Assembly: GCA_031549345.1 (NCBI GenBank)
Contig: JAVBPY010000006.1
Span: 380,140 to 444,139, forward strand
Direction: 5' to 3'
Source: CASFRF01 sp031549345
GTDB lineage: Bacteria; Verrucomicrobiota; Lentisphaeria; Victivallales; Victivallaceae
Length of the DNA: 64,000 nucleotides
Part shown: piece by piece, positions 18,637 to 25,617 of the stretch
How the letters are laid out: each line of letters opens with the position of its first letter
Numbering within the stretch: the first letter of the stretch is position 1
The notes under the pieces: generated by a model
Told to the model about the DNA's origin: nothing
The model's input: the letters and a program-made list of their open reading frames with translations, nothing else
The model's database searches: none
Translations under genes and position numbers: made by a program

Positions 18637-18819
18637 ATGAAAAAGCTTGTTATGTTCGCCGTTGCCGCTTTGTTCGTCGTTGCGCTCTCCGGCTGCGGAT
18701 CTTTGCGCACTCCCACCAGTGGAAAAAACAGCAAGAATGTGTATTACAACACGTTCTTCGGCATTTCCATTGAAAGCGCGGTGTATGGCGACGGCATCAT
18801 CGTCAACAACTCCAAGTAA
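18637..18819 (+). CDS. Small lipoprotein, second of a tandem pair (60 aa)
   Basis: A 60-residue paralogue of the protein at 18416, with a lipobox at ALSGC and the same GKNSKNVYYNTFFGISIES block. Differences are concentrated in the signal peptide, in a PTS-for-PPA change after the lipobox, and in the last ten residues (VYGDGIIVNNSK). DNA identity between the copies is high over most of the unit, so the pair arose by recent tandem duplication. A strong terminator follows at 18836-18867. Function unknown. Confidence 0.75.
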   Translation: MKKLVMFAVAALFVVALSGCGSLRTPTSGKNSKNVYYNTFFGISIESAVYGDGIIVNNSK

Positions 18820-18835
18820 CGCCTCCGCGTTTCTT

Positions 18836-18867
18836 AAGGAGCTCCCGGCAACGGGAGCTCCTTTTTT
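18836..18867 (+). terminator. Rho-independent terminator after the lipoprotein pair
   Basis: Stem GGAGCTCCCG (18838-18847), loop GCAA, stem CGGGAGCTCC (18852-18861), then a six-T run; two more A-T pairs extend the base. A strong canonical terminator. Confidence 0.9.
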
Positions 18868-19000
18868 ATCCATTCTGAACCGCTATTTCAACGGCAATCC
18901 ATAACCATCGTACTTTCTGTAATTAACCCGAAGCCGCATTCTTTCAGATAAAATACTATGATTTTTTTGCGCTGAAATAACCGCATTTCACGATCTGTTC

Positions 19001-19029
19001 TTGATTTGTCTATTGCCTCGATGTATATT
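19001..19029 (+). promoter_or_regulatory. Promoter placed directly against the next start codon
   Basis: TTGATT (19001-19006), 17-bp spacer, TATATT (19024-19029). The ATG of the next gene is at 19038, only 8 bp after the -10, so transcription would start at or within a few bases of the start codon. Confidence 0.5.
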
Positions 19030-19037
19030 CCGGGCAA

Positions 19038-20135
19038 ATGTTTCTTCCGTTTTCACAATTTGACTGGCGTGCTTTTCACGACAGAATCGGGCACGAAACC
19101 CATGCCGAAGGGGTTCGGAACATCGTGTTTGCCTGGCTGGTCGGCCTCACATATTGGGGTGTGGGCGAAAGCCACTGGCAGGGGTGGATGGATGATTATG
19201 ATCTGCCCTGGCGGGCACTTTATACGTTGCTTGCGTTGATTGTATGCCCGGTTCTCCTGTGGGGATGCTCGAGATTCAGCCGGAAGTTGGGGAATTGGCC
19301 GCGCTGCCCGGCGTGCGGCGGCCAGCTGTACGCTCTTCTGCCGACAATCGCCAGCAAGCGCTGCCCCCATTGCAACACAACGATTCTCTCCGATTTCCGT
19401 TCCCTCGCGCCCGGCTATGAATTGCCTCTGACGCCAAGGGAAATCATGGAGAAGAAGCCGGGGTATCCGCCATGTAGCTTCGATGAAAACGGACTGCAAT
19501 CGGCACGTACCGTCTTTGTCGTCGCCCCGCTCGTCGTCGCCGTCTTTTTTATGCTGGGCCTGAAGCGAAATATGGATGTGGATGATATGCTCTGCAAGAC
19601 GATATCGGCGCTTGGCGGGGGAGTCATTGCCTTATCGGGCATTGCGCCGCTTCTCTCCATCCGGTTCATGCTCAGCTGGCTGCATCGTCTCCGTCTGATG
19701 CCGAAAAATCAGTCCGCGTATTGTCCCGCATGCGGCACAATACCGGAATACCGAACAGCGCGTCAGAGCGGCTGCTGTTCCGGATGCGGAATTCAATTAC
19801 TGAATCTTCCTGACGAACCTGATACGCCGGAGATGGTAGACTGGCACAAATTTAAAGATCTGATGAATTGGCGAAAATACTACGGCATAGGGGCGACATT
19901 CGCGGCCTTTTCGATATTATTTCTTGTGAAAAAGCACACGATTTCAGCCATTTTCTTCTTCGTTTTTCTTGTAATAGTGGATCTGTTCATATCCGGGAAG
20001 TTGCGCCGCCGAGCCGGAGTAGCGACAAGATGCCCGCACTGCGCATTCCCTCTGGAACGGAGTTACTGGAGCATTCTCCGGTTCGGCCGCTGCCCGAACT
20101 GCTCTCGCAGACTCGTTCGCAGTCAAGATGAGTAG
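19038..20135 (+). CDS. Membrane protein with multiple zinc-ribbon CxxC motifs
   Basis: A 365-residue protein not assigned to a family. Membrane helices are predicted by eye near residues 28-48, 65-83, 155-175, 190-215 and 285-320. Between and after them lie four CxxC pairs, arranged as zinc ribbons: CPACGG and CPHCN around residues 92-115, then CPACG with CSGCG around 232-252, and CPHCAFPL with CPNCS near the C terminus. The whole suggests three cytoplasmic zinc-binding modules tethered to the membrane. There is no Shine-Dalgarno sequence before ATG 19038 and the promoter lies right against it, so translation may be leaderless. A stand-alone transcription unit. Confidence 0.6.
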   Translation: MFLPFSQFDWRAFHDRIGHETHAEGVRNIVFAWLVGLTYWGVGESHWQGWMDDYDLPWRALYTLLALIVCPVLLWGCSRFSRKLGNWPRCPACGGQLYALLPTIASKRCPHCNTTILSDFRSLAPGYELPLTPREIMEKKPGYPPCSFDENGLQSARTVFVVAPLVVAVFFMLGLKRNMDVDDMLCKTISALGGGVIALSGIAPLLSIRFMLSWLHRLRLMPKNQSAYCPACGTIPEYRTARQSGCCSGCGIQLLNLPDEPDTPEMVDWHKFKDLMNWRKYYGIGATFAAFSILFLVKKHTISAIFFFVFLVIVDLFISGKLRRRAGVATRCPHCAFPLERSYWSILRFGRCPNCSRRLVRSQDE

Positions 20136-20162
20136 CTAGGGTATTGCGCGAAAGCACTGAAT

Positions 20163-20204
20163 GATATGCACCCAAAAGTTTGTCCAAATTTTTGGTGCAT
20201 ATCA
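20163..20204 (+). repeat. 10-bp inverted repeat between convergent genes
   Basis: GATATGCACC (20163-20172) and GGTGCATATC (20195-20204) are perfectly complementary; four more A-T pairs extend inwards. It lies between the zinc-ribbon gene and the convergent GH42 gene and is followed by CGGGAGCTCTTTTTTTATCC (20208-20227), almost identical to the 3' half of the terminator at 18836-18867 but without its 5' arm. The hairpin plus T-run may act as a bidirectional terminator. Confidence 0.5.
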
Positions 20205-20228
20205 CAGCGGGAGCTCTTTTTTTATCCC

Positions 20229-22256
20229 TCAAGCGCGGGGGAGGAAGAGAATTTTGCTGGCGTATGTGTCCAAATCCACGGCGTTTTCGACACGTTCGAC
20301 CGTTTCGATGTCGGTGTAAACGCCGGGGGGAAGGGTGGCTTTATTGCTCTGTGCAAGAAAGTTGTATAAAAACAAGTAGTCGCCCGATTCCGTGCGGCGG
20401 AGCGAAGCGTGGATGCCGCGGTTTGACGAAGGAAGAACACGGACGAGGGCGGATTCCTGAATGATCCGCCGGTACGCGTCTTCCAGAAAATCCGGCGCGG
20501 TGCGGGCAGCGATGTAGTACGCCTTTCCTTTACCGAAGCGGTTGACGGTAAATGCCGGACAATCGCGGTAAAACGGATCCCCGACGAAGGTGGCAAGGCT
20601 CTCCGCGCCGCGCAAATGAAGACGCTCGAGGTAGTCCACAGCTTCGTACTCTTTGCCGGAAAATTGAACCCGGATTTTATCGAAGGGGGCAATGCCGCCG
20701 AGTTCTTCATTCCAGACTCCCGCCACCTCCATCAGCCCGTTGCCCGGCCAGCCGCCGAGAAGACTGCGGGCCGAAATATCCTCGTATCCGGCAAAATAGG
20801 TTAAAAGCAGCGTTCCGCCGTCCGCCGTAAATTTTTTAAGGCGTTCCGCCACCCCCGGCTTCAACATCCGCAGCATCGGGCAAACGAGAAGTTTGTAACC
20901 GGAATAGTCGGAGGTGCTTTCGATCACGTCCATCGGAATATTTTCGGTCCAAAGGGCGCGGTAGTGCGCCTGAACGGTTTCCAGGTATTTTCGCTGTTCG
21001 AAAAGGCCGGGGCCGCTGCTTAAGCGGAAGCTCCAGGCGATGTCCCAGTCCCAGACCACGGCGGCCTCCACCGGCGTACGGGCGCCGCAAAGTCCGGCGC
21101 ATTTTTCGTACAATGCGCCGAGTGCGGCAACCTCCCGGAAATTCCGGGTTTCACCGCTGCCGGAGTGATCCACCACCGCGCCGTGAAAGCGTTCGAGATT
21201 TCCCTGGCTTTTGCGCCACTGGAAATAGAGCGTTCCATCCGCGCCGTGTCCGATGGCGAGCAACTCTTCAAAGCGGTGCTGGTTCGGGCGCTTCAATCGA
21301 TAATAAGGCTGCCAATTGCTCGGTCCGGGGCTGGATTCCATAATAAGGAAGGGCTTCCCCTTCTTCATTGCACGGTGCATGTCGTGGAACATCGCGTAGT
21401 TGGAGAGCAGCAGCCGCATATCGGGCTGCATGCCCCAATTCGGGTAACAATCGTCGGAAATAAAATCGCAGACTTCGGCGACGCGCCAATAGTCGATGCC
21501 CTCGAAGACTCCCATCATGTTGGTCGTAACGGGAAGTTCGGAGTTAAAAGCCTTTACCGCCTCTTTTTCCATGCGCATGAATTCGCAGCATTGGTGGGTT
21601 GTAAAGCGTTTCCAGTCCAGCGAATTGCATTCCGAGCCGCCCCAGGGGGTGATTTCCGCCCAATCCGTATGGATGTGGCTCCAGAACGCGTTGCTCCAGG
21701 CCCGGTTCAGTTCTTCCAACGTGCCGTAGCGGGTTTTGAGGTATTCGCGGAACTTCTCCTGGCAAAGATCGCAGAAGCATTCGCCGCTGTATTCGTTGGA
21801 AATGTGCCAGGCGATGATCGCGGGATGGCCGGCGTAGCGCTCGGCAAGTTTGGAGTCGATGGCGCGTACGTGTTTCTGGTAGATTGGCGAACTCCAACAA
21901 TGGTTGTGCCGCCCGGAATACGGTGCGCGCCGCCCGTCGTTGCCGATCCGGCGGATTTCCGGGTATTTCTTCGCCAGCCAGGCAGGCATGGCGCCGCTCG
22001 GCGTGGCCAGGATGACATGGAAGCCATGTTCGGCCATGCGGTCGAGGAGGGCGTCGAGCCACTCGAAACGGTATTCACCGGATCGCGGCTCGAGCGCCGT
22101 CCACGCGAAGATGCCGACGGAGAACGTGTTGCAGTTGGCCTTGCGCATCAACTCGAAGTCTTGGTCGATGATCCACGGCGTTTCCAACCATTGATCGGGG
22201 TTGTAATCGCCGCCGTGAAGGATCCGGTTCGCCTTCGGGAAGATGCCGCTCTCCAT
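20229..22256 (-). CDS. GH42-family beta-galactosidase
   Basis: A 675-residue enzyme of glycoside hydrolase family 42, which removes terminal beta-galactosyl residues. The N terminus (ILHGGDYNPDQW) is typical. The acid/base Glu is E155 in WHISNEYSG and the nucleophile Glu is E307 in FLIMESSPGPSNW. The cysteine cluster CFCDLC (about 160-165) matches the zinc-binding site of many family members. A class-I-glutamine-amidotransferase-like trimerisation domain and a small C-terminal beta domain complete the usual layout. No signal peptide, so it acts on imported oligosaccharides. It follows the surface-repeat gene by 10 bp and has no clear ribosome binding site of its own, suggesting coupled translation. 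Confidence 0.85.
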   Translation of the reverse strand: MESGIFPKANRILHGGDYNPDQWLETPWIIDQDFELMRKANCNTFSVGIFAWTALEPRSGEYRFEWLDALLDRMAEHGFHVILATPSGAMPAWLAKKYPEIRRIGNDGRRAPYSGRHNHCWSSPIYQKHVRAIDSKLAERYAGHPAIIAWHISNEYSGECFCDLCQEKFREYLKTRYGTLEELNRAWSNAFWSHIHTDWAEITPWGGSECNSLDWKRFTTHQCCEFMRMEKEAVKAFNSELPVTTNMMGVFEGIDYWRVAEVCDFISDDCYPNWGMQPDMRLLLSNYAMFHDMHRAMKKGKPFLIMESSPGPSNWQPYYRLKRPNQHRFEELLAIGHGADGTLYFQWRKSQGNLERFHGAVVDHSGSGETRNFREVAALGALYEKCAGLCGARTPVEAAVVWDWDIAWSFRLSSGPGLFEQRKYLETVQAHYRALWTENIPMDVIESTSDYSGYKLLVCPMLRMLKPGVAERLKKFTADGGTLLLTYFAGYEDISARSLLGGWPGNGLMEVAGVWNEELGGIAPFDKIRVQFSGKEYEAVDYLERLHLRGAESLATFVGDPFYRDCPAFTVNRFGKGKAYYIAARTAPDFLEDAYRRIIQESALVRVLPSSNRGIHASLRRTESGDYLFLYNFLAQSNKATLPPGVYTDIETVERVENAVDLDTYASKILFLPRA

Positions 22257-22266
22257 AGGTGTTATA

Positions 22267-22998
22267 TCAGAAGCTGAAGTTGATGAACGGGAAGACCGGC
22301 AGAACGCCGTCTTTGATTACGTTGATCAGGCCGATCTGGAAGCCGGTCTTCTGCGCCACGTTCACGAAGCCGAGCTGAAAGCCGTGGCTCTCCTTGGCCA
22401 CGTTCACCGCGGACGCCTGAAAGCCGTTCAATTCCTTGGCCACATTGAACAAGCCGAATTGCGCGCCGGTCATATCCCCAGCGATGTTTCCGAGCATCCC
22501 CGGTTGAAGGCCGACGAAGTCGCCCGCGTAATTGAATCCGCCCGCCTGCAATCCTGTAACTTTGTCGGCGATGTTGAGGATGCACGAGGCTTGGATGCCG
22601 TTCGTTTCCTCGGTGCTCATACAGAAAATCCAGCTTGCCTGGAGGCCCCACATCGTCGCGTTCTTATTCGCGACCCAGCTCGCCTGAATCCCCTTCATGT
22701 GCGCCGTGCCGGAGTAGAACCACGACGCTTCCAAACCGGAAACACGCCCGATCCCCGTGGTGATCGGCCAGCCGCTTTTGATCCCGTACACGTTGGAGTT
22801 GTAACTGTAGGCGGGGAGATTCGGCATAAAGCAAACCTGGAAGGGCGTCCACTCGTCTTCCGGGCGAAGCTCCTCTTGCACCGCCGGAGCGTTCTTCAAT
22901 TTTGTTGAACCGGAAACCGTAACCGAAGCGGATTCGGCGGCGGAAACCCCCATTGTCAAAACACCAAGCAACGCGGCAAAAACAAAAAACTTTTTCAT
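22267..22998 (-). CDS. Exported protein with GLQ-x-G type surface repeats (LA_2272-like)
   Basis: A 243-residue exported protein. The signal peptide is MKKFFVFAALLGVLTMGVSA. The mature C-terminal two thirds consist of about seven imperfect repeats of roughly 18-20 residues with the core G-h-Q-h-G/S-h-x-N-h-A, for example GLQAGGFNYAGDF, GLQPGMLGNIAGDM, GFQLGFVNVAQK and GFQIGLINVIKD. This resembles the LA_2272 family of surface-repeat proteins; their function is not established. ATG 22998 is preferred over GTG 23004 because AGAGG sits 7 nt upstream. It is immediately followed by a shorter paralogue-like gene in the same direction upstream (23024-23506). Confidence 0.65.
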   Translation of the reverse strand: MKKFFVFAALLGVLTMGVSAAESASVTVSGSTKLKNAPAVQEELRPEDEWTPFQVCFMPNLPAYSYNSNVYGIKSGWPITTGIGRVSGLEASWFYSGTAHMKGIQASWVANKNATMWGLQASWIFCMSTEETNGIQASCILNIADKVTGLQAGGFNYAGDFVGLQPGMLGNIAGDMTGAQFGLFNVAKELNGFQASAVNVAKESHGFQLGFVNVAQKTGFQIGLINVIKDGVLPVFPFINFSF

Positions 22999-23023
22999 AA
23001 TCACACCTCTCCGATTTTCCGGA

Positions 23024-23506
23024 TTAGAAATTGAAGTTCACCAGGAAACACCACGGCAGGAACCCGTTCTCGTTGTAGTTCACCAGCCCGAGCTGGAAGG
23101 AGCTGTCCTGCGCCATGTTGATCACGCCGAACTGGAGCCCGCACACCTTCTCCGCGTCGTTGAAAAACGACACCTGCAACCCGGAAAGCTTTTTCGCCAG
23201 CGCCGCGCAGAGGCCGAACTGTATGCCTTTTACTTCATCGGACCCGGCGCCGAGAACCGCCGCCTCAATGCCGTAGACCGGCGCCGACCCGCCGCAGAAC
23301 GGCGCGCCGATACGGAATCCGGCCGTCGGAACGCGACTCTGGGTGGAGGGGTAGTCAAACCAGAACCCAAGCTGGAAGAACTCCCAGGAGTCCGTCGAAG
23401 ATGCCTGCGGCGCGTCCACGATTGTTATTTCCGGAACGCGATCCGCCGCTACGCCCGCGAAGGCAAAGCCAAGGAGCAGCATTCCGACCCAAAGCACTTT
23501 TTTCAT
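23024..23506 (-). CDS. Short exported surface-repeat protein, related to its neighbour
   Basis: A 160-residue protein with signal peptide MKKVLWVGMLLLGFAFAGVAA. It carries about four repeats of the same type as the next gene, such as GIQFGLCAALAKKL, GLQVSFFNDAEKV, GLQFGVINMAQD and FQLGLVNYNE, and both proteins end in a short VNFNF/INFSF aromatic tail, as in outer-membrane-directed proteins. The Shine-Dalgarno AGGAGG lies 6 nt before the start. It is the upstream gene of a pair with the 243-residue protein, 25 bp apart. The pair probably arose by duplication; function unknown. Confidence 0.65.
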   Translation of the reverse strand: MKKVLWVGMLLLGFAFAGVAADRVPEITIVDAPQASSTDSWEFFQLGFWFDYPSTQSRVPTAGFRIGAPFCGGSAPVYGIEAAVLGAGSDEVKGIQFGLCAALAKKLSGLQVSFFNDAEKVCGLQFGVINMAQDSSFQLGLVNYNENGFLPWCFLVNFNF

Positions 23507-23537
23507 TCTTCCCCTCCTTTGTGTTTAACTTGATGGC

Positions 23538-23556
23538 GGAGTGAAACAATCACTCC
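23538..23556 (-). repeat. 7-bp inverted repeat upstream of the surface-repeat gene
   Basis: GGAGTGA (23538-23544) and TCACTCC (23550-23556) flank a 5-bp centre, about 30 bp upstream of the start codon at 23506. An operator or 5' UTR hairpin. Confidence 0.4.
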
Positions 23557-23655
23557 ACAAATAAATATGTCATGTTTTTTTATTTTTTCAAGGGCAAATT
23601 TCAAAAGCAGCTCCGGAACGGTTCAAAAATAAATGTTTTTTACGTGCCGGATCGG

Positions 23656-25617
23656 TCAATGCGGAGAAGTGGACGTTGTGCTCCCGGCAAGCTGTAGCTC
23701 CGGCAGGGCGATCTGAATTTTCCGGTCATTAAGGGTTATGTCAAGATTTTTTTTGTTCTGCCCCGGATCGGCGGCGTACAGTTTTCCCTGACGCAGCATC
23801 AGCAACGCGGGTTGTTCGGAGATTAATTGCGAACCGTCCGGCAGTGTCGCGGCGCCGGATTCGTAGAAGACCGCCATAACGGCGTCGCCGATCGCCACGG
23901 CGTGAATGGCGTCCGAAGTTGTCTTCAAGAGCACGAGGCTTTCGGTGTCGCCTGTATGGTACTCGACGCTGTAGGCATACCGGGCATTGACAGGACGGGT
24001 GCCGTGATCGAGCAACAGCGTGAACAATGTCCCCTTTTCCGGTTCGCCGGAGGCCGCGGCGACCACTTGTTTCCAGCTGCCGGTTGCTTCCCGGATGTCG
24101 CATCGCACCTCCGGCACATCCAGCAGGCGGTAACGGAAGTTGCCCTGGCGCACTTGATTGCGTTCGGAATTCCATTCCAATGCTTCACTCCCTGCGTTAT
24201 GCTGGGCGACGGAGGTGTAAATCGCTTCGGGGCGCTCGCTGGAAATCCGGCTGCCGACGCAGAGCATCGTTTGACCGGCGAAAAAATAACTTTTCTTCGC
24301 CTTCAGCTCGCCGTTGTCGAAATCCATAGCGCAGAATCCGACAACGCCATCCGACAATCCGCCCACCCACTCCTTGCTGTTGCGCTGTCCCGGCCCCCGG
24401 CAATCGAGCTTCGAATCATCCTGCAACGACGTTACTCCCGGAATCGTCCGCCAATTCCAGAGGGCGCCGATGTTTCGGAGTTCTCCGCGCGGAGTTTGCA
24501 TTACGGTCAGCCCGTGCCCCGTCAGGCGGCCGAGGAGATTTTCAGCATTCACCGTTTCGCTGCCGTTGATCCTTTTGGAGGACATCCGGACCGAGTAGTA
24601 CACATCCTTTGTTCGGTGCACGTAAAAATCGCTTTTGTAAAAATAACGGCTTCCGGAAAACGTGAAATCCTTTATCGACACCGGTGGTTTTTTGTTTTCG
24701 AGCGCCCGGTTCAGGGCGTTGACGGCACGGAGGGCGTTGTTGTACTTGGCGTCGATGTTCGTTTGCAGAATCTGGCGTCCGCTGGCGTTGAAATCGAATT
24801 GCCCATTGAACATGACCCAGCGCAATCCATTGGAATAAAAGTGCTCCAACAACACTGTTTTTTCCGGCGGCAGTGCGTATTGTGTTCCGGCAAGAATGCT
24901 TACCCACTGGGTCATGTCGGTAAAATATGCCAGTCCATAGTTGCCGAATTGGAGCTGCGCGCCATGCTGGTGGTAACTCCAGTCGCTTTGCAGCCCTTCC
25001 GCGCGGGGGGCGGCGATGCGAAGTTCCTCGGCGATCAGATCGCGCCCTTTTCGCACCCATTCCGGCTGGTTGTAAAGAATCCCTTTGTGCAAATGGATTC
25101 CCGCCAGCCATACCTTGTTCTGTCCGGTCATACCCGGCTTGGAACGATCCAGGAGCGGACGGATTTTTTCCGACAATTCCTGTGGAAGACCGTCGCCCAG
25201 CGGCAGCATTATTTTGAAAAGCCGCAGCGGCGTACCGATCTGTTGGTTCCACCAGTTTTGGCTTTGCGGGTCTTGCATGACCCAGAGCTCCAGTCCGCGG
25301 AGGACGGCGTCGCGCGCTTCCGGTTTCCGGTACAAGGAGGCGTTGGAATCGGCGTATGCGCAGGCGATCCGGCCCAGGCGTTCCAGGTGGAGGCGCGGCT
25401 TCCAATGGCTGCGTCCCTTGTCCTTGTAGTCGATGTCCGCCCAGGAGCCGTCCTGTTTCTGGGTTGCCAACTCGGCCTTCGCCGACGCATGCTCATTGAG
25501 GGCAAGGAAAAACGCGACGCTTTGTTCGCGGATTTTCAGCAACTCCGCGTCCAGGCCGCTCACCGCCGGCGGAAGAACCGCCAGCAGGAGCAGCATCAGT
25601 GCCCGGAGAGAACCCAT
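23656..25617 (-). CDS. PL8-family polysaccharide lyase (chondroitin AC/hyaluronate lyase-like)
   Basis: A 653-residue exported lyase. The signal peptide (RALMLLLLAVLPPAVSG) is followed by an alpha/alpha-toroid catalytic domain and a C-terminal beta-sandwich region. The PL8 signatures are NWWNQQIGTP (about residue 120), TGQNKVW with the charge-neutralising Asn (about 168), and DWSYHQHGAQLQFGNYG with the catalytic His and Tyr (about 205-225); a catalytic Arg follows in NASGR. PL8 enzymes cleave uronic-acid polymers such as chondroitin, hyaluronan or xanthan by beta-elimination. Its start overlaps the stop of the upstream esterase gene by one base, so the two are coupled. The substrate within PL8 is not decidable here. 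Confidence 0.85.
   Translation of the reverse strand: MGSLRALMLLLLAVLPPAVSGLDAELLKIREQSVAFFLALNEHASAKAELATQKQDGSWADIDYKDKGRSHWKPRLHLERLGRIACAYADSNASLYRKPEARDAVLRGLELWVMQDPQSQNWWNQQIGTPLRLFKIMLPLGDGLPQELSEKIRPLLDRSKPGMTGQNKVWLAGIHLHKGILYNQPEWVRKGRDLIAEELRIAAPRAEGLQSDWSYHQHGAQLQFGNYGLAYFTDMTQWVSILAGTQYALPPEKTVLLEHFYSNGLRWVMFNGQFDFNASGRQILQTNIDAKYNNALRAVNALNRALENKKPPVSIKDFTFSGSRYFYKSDFYVHRTKDVYYSVRMSSKRINGSETVNAENLLGRLTGHGLTVMQTPRGELRNIGALWNWRTIPGVTSLQDDSKLDCRGPGQRNSKEWVGGLSDGVVGFCAMDFDNGELKAKKSYFFAGQTMLCVGSRISSERPEAIYTSVAQHNAGSEALEWNSERNQVRQGNFRYRLLDVPEVRCDIREATGSWKQVVAAASGEPEKGTLFTLLLDHGTRPVNARYAYSVEYHTGDTESLVLLKTTSDAIHAVAIGDAVMAVFYESGAATLPDGSQLISEQPALLMLRQGKLYAADPGQNKKNLDITLNDRKIQIALPELQLAGSTTSTSPH

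Noticed and set aside
20163..20204. The GATATGCACC hairpin as a small RNA gene
   Set aside because: No promoter is visible and the length is too short. A terminator or operator is the simpler reading.
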